Part shown: positions 16,493 through 25,981 of the stretch, piece after piece | Layout of the letters: the number at the start of each line of letters is the position of its first letter | Position numbering within the stretch: position 1 is the first letter of the stretch | Program-made: the position numbers and the translations under genes | NCBI GenBank assembly: GCA_002839995.1 | Contig: PGZC01000042.1 | Location: 1 to 34,624, forward strand | Reading direction: 5' to 3' | Source of the DNA: Gammaproteobacteria bacterium HGW-Gammaproteobacteria-4 | GTDB lineage: Bacteria; Pseudomonadota; Gammaproteobacteria; Xanthomonadales; Xanthomonadaceae | Length of the DNA: 34,624 bases | Notes under the pieces: model-generated | What the model saw: the letters and a program-made list of their open reading frames with translations, nothing else | What the model was told of the DNA's origin: nothing | The model's database searches: none

Positions 16493-16887
16493 GCTCTCGC
16501 CAAGACGCCAAGAACGCCAAGAAAGCGATCAGCCAATTCGGGAAGGCGATTGACCGTCGTTGATAAGATACGTCAATAACCAGCCTTTCGATTTTGTCGT
16601 CGGCCATACTTTTTTTGGGTCTTCGTGGAAACGTGTGGGTGATTGCATGGGCCTTATCGTGCCATGACTCATGCGTGGCAAGGGTTTTCAGGCTTCAGGG
16701 TTGACCAGAAGTCGGTCGCGCTTTGCTGCTGGCCCAGTCTGCGAAACACGCGCGGCGGATGCACTGTCGGCTCCACCGCTACGCGGCTTGAGCCGACCTA
16801 CGCCAAGCGCTGCGCGTGGCTGACGTAGGTCGGATCAAACGCCATCGGCGTGGATCCCCTTGGCGTTCTTGGCGCCTTGGCGAGAGC
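16493..16887. repeat. 395-bp non-coding element bounded by 29-bp inverted repeats
   Basis: 16493-16521 and 16859-16887 are reverse complements at 28 of 29 positions; both consist of GCCAAG-type triplets. The interior has no gene and includes a REP-like copy (16766-16801) with a partial inverted mate (16825-16840). It fills most of the gap between mtaD and ubiG. The structure resembles a MITE or a composite palindromic repeat. No target duplication is evident. Confidence 0.65.
16766..16801. repeat. REP-like repeat, second location
   Basis: Shares GTCGGCTC...CTTGAGCCGACCTAC with the 6896-6975 repeat and can fold into the same short hairpin. A partial inverted copy (GTAGGTCGGATCAAAC) follows at 16825-16840, so the head-to-head pairing is retained in eroded form. 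Confidence 0.75.
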
Positions 16888-16991
16888 GCATCAGGTTTTT
16901 CCTGCACCGTCATCGACGGTCCACGAAAGCATTCATATGGCGATCACGGCGAGCGAACCGCGCCCCGCATGCGGCCATGCAGAGCCCCGGC

Positions 16992-18332
16992 TCACGGTTG
17001 CAACGCTGCAATGCGTGCCTGCCACTGCCGCGCATTGGCGCGCAAGGCGTCGGCATCGATACCACACAACTCGCGTGCGCGCAGTCGCCGCTCGCCAGCA
17101 ATCCATACATCCGAAACCTGGTGGCGACCGGTGCAATACACCAGTTGCGAGATCACCTCGAACATCGGCACGGTTTCGATGGTATCCATCTCGACGCAAA
17201 TCAGATCCGCGTCCTTGCCGACTTCGATCGAGCCGACCCGGTCGCCAAAACCCATGGCCTCGGCGCCGCCCAGCGTTGCCATGTGCAGGGCCTGCGGCGC
17301 ATCGAGCGCGGTGGCGTCGCCGGCGACACCCTTGGCCAGCAACGCTGCGGTCCGCATTTCGCCGAACATGTCCAGATCGTTGTTGCTCGCCGCACCGTCG
17401 GTACCCAGGGCAAGCCGGACGCCGGCGCGGCGCAGGCGCTCGACCGGGCAAAAGCCAGACGCCAGCTTGAGGTTCGACTCCGGGCAATGCACCACGCTCA
17501 CGCCACGCTCGGCGCACAGCGCAATTTCGGCATCGGTCAATTGCGTCATGTGCACCGCGATCATCTGGCTGTTGACCAGGCCAAGCCGATCCAGTCGCGC
17601 AATCTGACGCATGCCGTGTGCGGCCACGGCATCGCCGACTTCCTGCGCGGTCTCGTGCACGTGGATGTGCACCGGGATATCGAGCTGATCCGCCAGCATG
17701 CGCACCCGCTCCAGGCCGGCGTCATTGACGGTATAAGGCGCATGCGGCACGAAACTGGTGCGCACCAGGGCATCGGCGCGCCATAGGTCGTGTACTTCCA
17801 GCGCCTTGTCGAAGTATTCGTCCTGCGACTTGGCCCACGCCGTCGCGAAATCGATAACGGGCAACCCCACCAGCGCGCGAAAGCCAAGGCGCCGGTAGGT
17901 GGCGGCACAGACATCGGGGAAAAAATAATTCTCGCTGACGCAGGTGGTGCCGCCGCGCAGCATTTCCGCAACCGCCAGCTCCACCCCGGCAGCGCAGTAA
18001 TCCGGGCCCATGATGGCGCCTTCGATCGGCCAGATATGCTCGGTAAGCCAGCGCATCAGCGGCAGATCGTCGGCCACGCCGCGCATCAGGGTCATCGGAT
18101 TGTGCGCATGGGCATTGATCAAACCCGGCATCAATACCGCGGTGGGTCGGGAAACATGCTCTCCGGCGACAAAGCGATCATGCGCTTGCGTACGCGGCAG
18201 CACCGCGACAATCCTGCCATTGCGCACGGCGACGGTGTGATCGTCCAGCACCTGCCCTGTCGGTACCACGGGCACTACCCAACCCGCATCGATCAGCAGG
18301 TCGCAGGACTCGGGGGCGGAAATTGGCGTCAT
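16992..18332 (-). CDS. TRZ/ATZ-family amidohydrolase, MtaD-like (methylthioadenosine/S-adenosylhomocysteine deaminase)
   Basis: Cytosolic metal-dependent deaminase of 446 aa from the ATG at 18332. Metal ligands are visible: His75-x-His77 (NAHAHN), a third His in the HIHVHET stretch, and Asp in GTDGAASNN. The C-terminal beta domain carries GSIEVGKDADLI. In Pseudomonas the orthologous gene (PA3170) precedes ubiG-mupP and its relatives deaminate 5'-methylthioadenosine or SAH. As UbiG produces SAH, co-location makes biochemical sense (inference). A frame open further upstream to 18482 enters a repeat element and is not used. Confidence 0.85.
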   Translation of the reverse strand: MTPISAPESCDLLIDAGWVVPVVPTGQVLDDHTVAVRNGRIVAVLPRTQAHDRFVAGEHVSRPTAVLMPGLINAHAHNPMTLMRGVADDLPLMRWLTEHIWPIEGAIMGPDYCAAGVELAVAEMLRGGTTCVSENYFFPDVCAATYRRLGFRALVGLPVIDFATAWAKSQDEYFDKALEVHDLWRADALVRTSFVPHAPYTVNDAGLERVRMLADQLDIPVHIHVHETAQEVGDAVAAHGMRQIARLDRLGLVNSQMIAVHMTQLTDAEIALCAERGVSVVHCPESNLKLASGFCPVERLRRAGVRLALGTDGAASNNDLDMFGEMRTAALLAKGVAGDATALDAPQALHMATLGGAEAMGFGDRVGSIEVGKDADLICVEMDTIETVPMFEVISQLVYCTGRHQVSDVWIAGERRLRARELCGIDADALRANARQWQARIAALQP

Positions 18333-18438
18333 GGGTCTGGCAGCCTGTCGGACTTGAGATCGTAGCGAGTGAAAGCCGGTTTGAAGCTGATTTTCGCTCT
18401 TTACCCTGATCTCACGTGCGGCAAAGGCGCAAAGGGAT

Positions 18439-18594
18439 GCTCTGAACAAGCTGTCATTGCGGGGAGCGAAGCGACGCGGCAATCCAGAAATGTACGGAAA
18501 AACAAAGAACTGGATTGCTTCCCGCCACGGCCTTCGGCCTCGCGGCTAAAGGCTTGAGCGCTCGCAATGACGGCGGGTAGCGGTTGTTCAGAGC
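18439..18594. repeat. 156-bp palindromic MITE-like element
   Basis: Nested inverted repeats: GCTCTGAACA (18439-18448) with TGTTCAGAGC (18585-18594), GTCATTGCG (18453-18461) with CGCAATGAC (18563-18571), and GCAATCCAG (18479-18487) with CTGGATTGC (18510-18518). The GTCATTGCG...GCAATCCAG...CTGGATTGC pattern is a known widespread intergenic palindrome type. Non-coding, with a third ATGCTCTGAA at about 18687. Confidence 0.75.
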
Positions 18595-18606
18595 TTCCAA
18601 AGCGGT

Positions 18607-18679
18607 CCGCAAATTGCGCAAAAGACGCAAAGGTAAAGCAAAAGCGATGATCTTTTTGCGTACTTTGCTTTCTTTGCGG
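18607..18679. repeat. Imperfect inverted repeat of GCAAA motifs before efp
   Basis: Left arm 18607-18631 (CCGCAAATTGCGCAAAAG...) and right arm 18653-18679 (...CTTTGCTTTCTTTGCGG) form an imperfect palindrome. With the preceding element it fills the gap between the deaminase and efp. Read on minus it lies after the efp stop and could help to end that transcript. Confidence 0.5.
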
Positions 18680-18735
18680 ATCCCAATGCTCTGAATGTTC
18701 CGGCACAGCCGCGCGTCCACGCGCGGGCCGGAACG

Positions 18736-19302
18736 TCACTTGACGCGGCTGACGTATTCGCCGGATCGGGTATCGACCTTGATGATCTCTTCCTGACCGA
18801 CAAACAGGGGCACGCGCACCACCGCGCCGGTTTCCAGCTTGGCCGGCTTGCCACCGCCGCCGGACGTATCGCCACGCACGCCCGGATCGGTTTCGACGAT
18901 CTTGAGCTCGACGAAGTTGGGCGGCTGGATCGCGATCGGCGCGCCGTTCCACAGCGTCACCACGCAATCCTCCTCCCCCTTGAGCCATTGCCAGGCATCG
19001 CCCACCGCGGCCTTGTCGGCCTGCACCTGCTCAAAGGTTTCTTGCTGCATGAAATGCCAGAATTCGCCATCGGCGTACAGGAACTGCATGTCGGTATCGA
19101 CCACGTCCGCCGCGTCCACGGTGTCGGTGGACTTCATGGTCATTTCCACCACGCGACCGGTCTTGATGTTGCGGTACTTGACCCGGGTGAATGCCTGCCC
19201 CTTGCCGGGCTTGATGAAATCGGTATCGATGATTACGCACGGGTGCCCGTCAACGATGATCTTGGCGCCGTTCTTCACATCGTTCATGCCATAACTGGCC
19301 AT
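18736..19302 (-). CDS. efp: Translation elongation factor P
   Basis: 188-aa three-domain ribosomal factor that relieves stalling at polyproline. Lys34 sits in the KPGKGQAF loop, the site that EpmA/EpmB modify with beta-lysine. The presence of Lys (not Arg) and of the divergent epmB gene show that this organism uses beta-lysylation rather than the rhamnosylation of Pseudomonas. The C-terminal S1-like domain ends [13 protein letters not shown], as expected. Confidence 0.97.
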   Translation of the reverse strand: MASYGMNDVKNGAKIIVDGHPCVIIDTDFIKPGKGQAFTRVKYRNIKTGRVVEMTMKSTDTVDAADVVDTDMQFLYADGEFWHFMQQETFEQVQADKAAVGDAWQWLKGEEDCVVTLWNGAPIAIQPPNFVELKIVETDPGVRGDTSGGGGKPAKLETGAVVRVPLFVGQEEIIKVDTRSGEYVSRVK

Positions 19303-19388
19303 TGCAATCTCCTGTGCGCTACCGCCGGCTGGCGGCTAGAATGGGAACGGAGCCGGCGATCCGCTGCGGCCCTCTACCTAAACCGGAT

Positions 19389-20444
19389 ATGATACCTGCT
19401 AACCCCTCCCCAACGCAGCCGGTACGCTGGCAGGCGCTCTGGCGCGACGCCATCCGTGAACCGCAAGCCCTGCTCGACCAGTTGGGCCTCGGCCACCTGT
19501 CGCACCGCGTCAGCGCCGAGGCGACCGCGCAGTTCGCGTTGCGTGTGCCACAGGGCTTTGTCGCCCGGATGCGGCATGGCGACCCGGACGACCCGTTGTT
19601 GCGTCAGGTGCTGCCGCTGGTCGAGGAAACCTTCAGCGTCCCCGGCTTTGCGCTCGACGCCGTCGGCGACCTGCCATCGAGCGCCGCCAACGGCGTGTTG
19701 CACAAGTATCGGGGGCGGGCGTTGCTGGTCGCAACCGGCAGTTGCGCGGTGCATTGCCGCTATTGCTTCCGCCGCCACTTCCCCTATGCCGAGCAAACCG
19801 CAGCCGCCAACGACTGGGAATCGGCGCTCGCGGCACTGACCGCCGACACCAGCATCCATGAGGTTTTGCTCTCGGGCGGCGATCCGTTGTCGCTGAGCAC
19901 GGAAAAACTGGCACAACTCACCGATCGTTTGCGCGGAGTGCCGCACATCCGCCGCCTGCGTATTCACACCCGCCTGCCCATTGTTTTGCCCGAGCGGGTG
20001 GATGACGAATTGCTGACCTGGTTGACCCGCCTGCCGTGGCCATGCGCGATGGTGGTGCACGCCAATCACGCCAATGAACTGGATGAAAACGTGTTTTCCG
20101 CATTCGCACGGTTGCACCGCAGCGGCGTCAACCTGCTGAATCAATCGGTTTTGCTCAAAGGCGTGAATGACTCGGTTCCGGCGCTTGCCGACCTGTCGGA
20201 GCGATTATTTTCCGGCGGCGTTCTGCCCTATTACCTGCATCAGCTCGACCGGGTCAGTGGCGCGGCACATTTTGAAGTCAGCGATACGCAGGCGTTGGCA
20301 TTGCACGAGCAACTCTGCGCACAACTGCCGGGATACCTGGTGCCACGTCTGGTGCGCGAAGTTGCGGGCGCCGCGGCAAAGCTGCCGCTTGCATCTGTTA
20401 CCCCAGCCACACATCATGTGTCCGATTCAAGATACTCTATGTAA
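19389..20444 (+). CDS. epmB: EF-P (R)-beta-lysylation enzyme EpmB (lysine 2,3-aminomutase-like)
   Basis: Radical-SAM, PLP-dependent enzyme that makes (R)-beta-lysine for EF-P. 351 aa from the ATG at 19389. The CxxxCxxC cluster is Cys119, Cys123, Cys126 (SCAVHCRYCFRRHFPY), followed by LLSGGDPLS and the substrate/PLP region (YYLHQLDRVSGAAHF). It is divergent from efp with 86 bp between starts, a recurrent arrangement that supports EpmB over a free-lysine aminomutase. The partner ligase EpmA is not in the window. Confidence 0.95.
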   Translation: MIPANPSPTQPVRWQALWRDAIREPQALLDQLGLGHLSHRVSAEATAQFALRVPQGFVARMRHGDPDDPLLRQVLPLVEETFSVPGFALDAVGDLPSSAANGVLHKYRGRALLVATGSCAVHCRYCFRRHFPYAEQTAAANDWESALAALTADTSIHEVLLSGGDPLSLSTEKLAQLTDRLRGVPHIRRLRIHTRLPIVLPERVDDELLTWLTRLPWPCAMVVHANHANELDENVFSAFARLHRSGVNLLNQSVLLKGVNDSVPALADLSERLFSGGVLPYYLHQLDRVSGAAHFEVSDTQALALHEQLCAQLPGYLVPRLVREVAGAAAKLPLASVTPATHHVSDSRYSM

Positions 20445-20473
20445 CCCCCTGATAGTCACATGGAATAAGCCGG

Positions 20474-22552
20474 ATGGCCCAAGCTGAAACGGTTCTGCGT
20501 GTGCTTCTCGTCGAAGATCGCGTGGAGGATGCCGAACAGATCACGTCGATTCTGCGCAATGGCGGGATCGCCGTGCGCCCGGCGCGTGCCGAAAGCCCGG
20601 ACGATTTCATTGCCAAGATCGCATCCTTTGCGCCCGACCTGGTGCTGGCAGCAACCGACGCCAGAACCGTGCCGTTCGCAACCGTGCTGGCCGCCGTGCG
20701 CGGCTCGAACAAGGATTTGATGGTTATCGCCACCTGCCTGGCATTGACCGAAGACACCATCCTCAATGCGCTTGAAGCGGGCGCGCGCAACGTCGTTGTC
20801 AGCACCAGCCCGGAACACGTGCAGATCGTGATCAAGCACGAATTCGAAGCCTTGCAGGCACGGCGCGCGTTGCGCCGGATCGAGGCTGCTTTGCGCGAAA
20901 CCGAGCGCCGTTGCGATTCGCTGATCGACTCCTCGCGTGAACCGATTGCCTACATCCACGAGGGCATGCATATCCGCGCGAACTCCGCCTATCTGGAAAT
21001 ATTCGGTTACGAGTCGTTCGAGGAGATCGAGGGGCTTTCCGTTCTCGATCTCATCGCGCCGGCGCATACCGACACTTTCAAGCAACTGCTCAAGGATCTG
21101 GGCAAGGGCGAGCAACCGCCGAAATCGCTGCACCTCGGTGCGCGCAACAGCGACGGCAGCACCTTTGAGGCCGAACTGGAATTTGCCCAGGCCAGCTACG
21201 AAGGCGAGCCGTGTTTGCAGATCATATTCCGGCAACGCGCATCCGACCCCGAGCTGGAACGCAAATACGCCGAGCTGCGCGAGCGCGACGCGCTCACCGG
21301 CCTGTACAACCGCCAGCACTTTCTCGCCGAGCTGGAGCAAACGGTTGCCAAGGCCGCCGATGGGCAGTCCGACCATGCCTTGCTGCTGATCGAACCCGAC
21401 AACATCGCCAATCTGGTTGCCGAGATCGGCATCACCCATATCGATGAGTTCGTGACCGCCATGGCGGAGCGTATCGAAGCGATTGCCAGCGCGAGGCATA
21501 TGGCCGCGCGCTTCACCGAGCACGGCTTTGCCTTGCTTTGCGATGGCGTCGACCACGACAACACACAGGCACTGGCCGACAAGATTCGGCACGCGTTCGC
21601 CGACCAAATCATCGAGGCGGGCGATCGCTCGGTTTCCGTCACCGTCAGCATTGGCGGGGTGCTGATCGGCGAGCGGATCGCCAGCCTCAATCAGGTTCTG
21701 GCCAAGGCCAGCCAATGCCTGCAAAGCGCGCAGACGCAAGGCGGCAACCGCAAGGTATTGTTCGACCCGGCCGCGCAGGGTCGCGAAGAGCAGGAGCGCA
21801 TTGCGCAATGGGTGGAACAGATCAAGGCGGCGATTGCGTCACAAGACGGCTTCGTACTGCACTACCAGCCCATCGTCTCGTTGCAGGGTGAGCCGGGAGA
21901 GCACTACGAAAGTCTGCTGCGCATGCGCCTCGAAAAGGGCGATCTGGTGCCACCGATGACGTTCCTGCCGATCGCGGAAGAACACGGGTTGCTCGAAGCG
22001 ATCGACCTTTGGGTGGTAAGCCATGCGATTACCGCGCTTGCGGGACGCAAGAAAACCGGTGCCGAAACTGCGCTGTTCGTGAAGATATCGCCGTTGTCGA
22101 TGGCTTCCGACGCCCTGCCCAAATTGATTGCCAAGCAACTGGCAGCCAACAAGCTGCCGGGCAAATGCCTGATTCTGGAAGTCCCGGAAGCCAAGGTCTT
22201 CACCAATCTCAAGGCCGCGCAGGAATTTCAGCAGGCGCTTGCACCGTTGGGTGTGCGCATGGCGCTGGAGCAATTCGGTTCCGGCCTCAATTCGTTCCAG
22301 TTGCTGCGTCACTTCGACCCGGCCTTCCTCAAGATCGATCGCTCGTTCATGACCGAACTGGGGAAAAACGCCGAAAACCAGAAAAAGGTCGTCGAGATCG
22401 CGCGCCAGGCGGCCGATGCCGGCAAGCAGACCATCGCCGAGTTCGTGCAGGACGCCGCCACCATGAGCGTGCTGTTTTCCAGCGGCGTCAGCCTGGTCGA
22501 AGGCCACTTCCTGGCCACCGCGGGTCCGGAGATGAACTACGACTTCGGTTGA
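20474..22552 (+). CDS. fimX: FimX-like degenerate GGDEF/EAL c-di-GMP receptor
   Basis: 692 aa, close to Pseudomonas FimX in length and domain order: receiver (1-125), PAS (about 148-258), GGDEF (about 270-430), EAL (about 445-692). All catalytic signatures are degraded. The receiver phospho-Asp is Ala (PDLVLAA), the GGDEF site is TEHGF (348-352), EAL is ESL (479-481) and the DDFGTG loop is LEQFGSG. The YQPIV c-di-GMP pocket start is kept. The protein is therefore likely a c-di-GMP sensor acting in type IV pilus assembly and twitching with PilZ/PilB (family knowledge), not an enzyme. It begins 29 bp after epmB and may be co-transcribed. Confidence 0.78.
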   Translation: MAQAETVLRVLLVEDRVEDAEQITSILRNGGIAVRPARAESPDDFIAKIASFAPDLVLAATDARTVPFATVLAAVRGSNKDLMVIATCLALTEDTILNALEAGARNVVVSTSPEHVQIVIKHEFEALQARRALRRIEAALRETERRCDSLIDSSREPIAYIHEGMHIRANSAYLEIFGYESFEEIEGLSVLDLIAPAHTDTFKQLLKDLGKGEQPPKSLHLGARNSDGSTFEAELEFAQASYEGEPCLQIIFRQRASDPELERKYAELRERDALTGLYNRQHFLAELEQTVAKAADGQSDHALLLIEPDNIANLVAEIGITHIDEFVTAMAERIEAIASARHMAARFTEHGFALLCDGVDHDNTQALADKIRHAFADQIIEAGDRSVSVTVSIGGVLIGERIASLNQVLAKASQCLQSAQTQGGNRKVLFDPAAQGREEQERIAQWVEQIKAAIASQDGFVLHYQPIVSLQGEPGEHYESLLRMRLEKGDLVPPMTFLPIAEEHGLLEAIDLWVVSHAITALAGRKKTGAETALFVKISPLSMASDALPKLIAKQLAANKLPGKCLILEVPEAKVFTNLKAAQEFQQALAPLGVRMALEQFGSGLNSFQLLRHFDPAFLKIDRSFMTELGKNAENQKKVVEIARQAADAGKQTIAEFVQDAATMSVLFSSGVSLVEGHFLATAGPEMNYDFG

Positions 22553-22574
22553 GTGCCGGGGAAATCTCGATCTA

Positions 22575-22607
22575 CCTCGCGCGCCGCGGTGACCACGACG
22601 CGCGAGG
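22575..22607. terminator. Possible hairpin between convergent fimX and purA
   Basis: CCTCGCGCG (22575-22583) pairs with CGCGCGAGG (22599-22607), a 9-bp stem with a 15-nt loop. No T-run follows on either strand, so termination is plausible only from its position between converging genes. Confidence 0.35.
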
Positions 22608-22621
22608 ATTCCACGAACCGA

Positions 22622-23920
<1,299 letters not shown>

Positions 23921-24015
23921 CTACTCCAATCAAGTGCCCCGCCTGGGGCGACGTCGCTGACCAAACTCAACCTCCCCAGCCTCGCCACGTGACGACACGC
24001 CGGGTTTCAAGTGGC

Positions 24016-24049
24016 AGGTCGGCTCAAACCGCGCAGCGGTGGAGCCGAC
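24016..24049. repeat. REP-like repeat, third location
   Basis: AGGTCGGCTC...GAGCCGAC with a central CGCAGCGG, matching the family seen at 6896-6975 and 16766-16801. It is a single copy between purA (divergent side) and the end of the cytochrome b-reductase gene, and can form an 8-bp hairpin. Confidence 0.75.
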
Positions 24050-24061
24050 AGCCTCACCGGA

Positions 24062-25981
24062 TTATCGCTCACTCGGCGCTCGATTTGCCGGAACAAACGC
24101 GTCGGAGTGACACGCATCGGCACCAAGCCCGCTGGCCAGAAATGCAGGAATGGCGGTATCGACCATCTTCACCGACCCGCAGACATACACCTCAAAGCCG
24201 GTCAGATCAGGATGGTCGGCGAGCATCGCTTCATGCACCAAACCCGTACGCCCTTGCCACTCCGGCGCGCCGGAGGTATTCGATAGCACCGGAATGACGC
24301 TGAAATTCGAATGCTGCCGCGCCCAGTGCTCGGCCAATGGCAGCAGGTACAGGTCGCGAACATCGCTCACGCCCCAATACAGTTGCATCTGGCGTTGCAC
24401 GCCACGCTCGAAGGCATCCTCCAGAATGCTCTTGATCGGAGCAAAGCCGGTCGCGCCCGCAATCATCAGCATGGGACGCGCTCCTGCGTGCAAAACGAAG
24501 CGGCCCAGCGGCGCCTCGAACTCGATACAGTCGCCTACCCGCATCCGGTTGAACACGTGGGTGGTGAAGCGGCCACCCGGGATCAGCCGCACGTGCAGTT
24601 CGATCCGTGCGTTGTCATGCGGCGGGTTGGCGAATGAAAACGATCGACACGCACCGTCTTCGAGCAGCACATTGAGGTACTGACCGGCAGAAAAATCGAT
24701 TCGCTGGTTATCGGGCAAAGACAGGCGCAGCCGAATTACGGTATCGCTCAACCGCTCGATTTCTTCGACACGCCCTTGGTAACGCCTGATCGATTCAGCC
24801 CCCCCCGGGGAGAGGCTGGCGACAGCAAAGTCGATTTCGACATCCTCCAACGGAATGGCACAGCATGACAGCGCCATGCCCTGCGCGCGCATCTGCTCGG
24901 TGAGGACGGCCGGCTGAAACTCGCCATGATCCACCCTGCCGTCGAGCACAGAGCAAACACAAACACCACAGCCGCCGTTGCGGCATTCGTAGGGCAGCTT
25001 CAACCCCGCGCGCAGCCCTGCCTCAAGCACGGTTTCACCCGCCCGTGCGACAACGTCTTTCGGGCCCGGATGCAAAACGAGTCGATAGCCGCGCTGGGCA
25101 CCCGCCGCGTGCCGAACCCGCACCAGCCACGGCAGCGCCAGCAACACCGCGGTGCCGAGCATCATGAAAGCCCACACCGCGCCGAGCGGCCAGCGGTCGA
25201 TCAGCGGATACACCGGGAGCAAAAACCAATCCAGAGCGACCGAACCAACTTCACTGGAGAGATCTGCCGGGCCACCCTGGCTGCGCACGGGCAACACCAA
25301 CGACAAAGCCAGCAGCGTTGTCGACAAACCAACCGTGATCGCACGCGGCGGTTGGGTGCTGGCTTTGGCCACACGCTGCACATGAATCCACATCAGCAAC
25401 AACAACAGCAGCGGCACTCCGATATGAATGAACGAGAGCAGCGAGAACAAACGATCGTTGACACTGGTCGCATACATGAAATTGCGAACCAAATTGCCAC
25501 CAAACCCGGGCAGCCAGTCGAGCCATTCAAAACTCGTCGTCACCACGAATTGCGCCAATCGATCCCACGGCAACATGTAGCCATTGATACCCGATACATA
25601 CACCAGCCAGATCAGGCCGACACCGGTGAGCCACGAGAAAGTGCGAAACCCGTGAATGCGGTCGAACGCGAAATGGCGCAGCAGGTGAATCAGCATCGCC
25701 ACAACCATCGCATCGGAAGCATAACGATGGATCGAGCGCAGCACCCCGCCGGCATACCACTGGCGTTCGCTCAGCGCCTGCACCGAGTTGAATGCGCCGC
25801 TGACGCTGGTATCGAAAAACGCGTACAGGTACAGGCCGCTACCGGCAACGAGCCAGAACAGGAAGAACGTGGTTGCACCCAGATGATAGAACGGATTCAG
25901 ACGCTCGCCGAAGGCCCGGTTGAACAGCGCCTCGGCCCGCATGAACATCCAGCGAAGAACGCTTTGCAGATAGGCGATCAT
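24062..25981 (-). CDS. Cytochrome b fused to 2Fe-2S ferredoxin and FAD/NAD(P) reductase
   Basis: 639-aa membrane flavo-hemoprotein. Residues 1-290 resemble bc-type cytochrome b with bis-His heme pairs His85/His99 and His186/His200 (14 apart in each pair). A LDWFLLPVYPL segment at about 250-260 sits where PEWY is in true cytochrome b. A plant-type 2Fe-2S domain follows (Cys333-x4-Cys338-x2-Cys341, with Cys373/374), then a ferredoxin-reductase module with RSFS (446-449, FAD), GATGFAP (509-515) and YVCGSVKMV near the C-terminus (NAD(P)). It probably moves electrons between NAD(P)H and the membrane hemes. The start overlaps the previous stop by 4 bp. It is a paralogue of the cytochrome b at 27923-29449 with a different soluble module. 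An eight-G run (about 24798-24805) lies in the linker between domains. Confidence 0.88.
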   Translation of the reverse strand: MIAYLQSVLRWMFMRAEALFNRAFGERLNPFYHLGATTFFLFWLVAGSGLYLYAFFDTSVSGAFNSVQALSERQWYAGGVLRSIHRYASDAMVVAMLIHLLRHFAFDRIHGFRTFSWLTGVGLIWLVYVSGINGYMLPWDRLAQFVVTTSFEWLDWLPGFGGNLVRNFMYATSVNDRLFSLLSFIHIGVPLLLLLLMWIHVQRVAKASTQPPRAITVGLSTTLLALSLVLPVRSQGGPADLSSEVGSVALDWFLLPVYPLIDRWPLGAVWAFMMLGTAVLLALPWLVRVRHAAGAQRGYRLVLHPGPKDVVARAGETVLEAGLRAGLKLPYECRNGGCGVCVCSVLDGRVDHGEFQPAVLTEQMRAQGMALSCCAIPLEDVEIDFAVASLSPGGAESIRRYQGRVEEIERLSDTVIRLRLSLPDNQRIDFSAGQYLNVLLEDGACRSFSFANPPHDNARIELHVRLIPGGRFTTHVFNRMRVGDCIEFEAPLGRFVLHAGARPMLMIAGATGFAPIKSILEDAFERGVQRQMQLYWGVSDVRDLYLLPLAEHWARQHSNFSVIPVLSNTSGAPEWQGRTGLVHEAMLADHPDLTGFEVYVCGSVKMVDTAIPAFLASGLGADACHSDAFVPANRAPSER

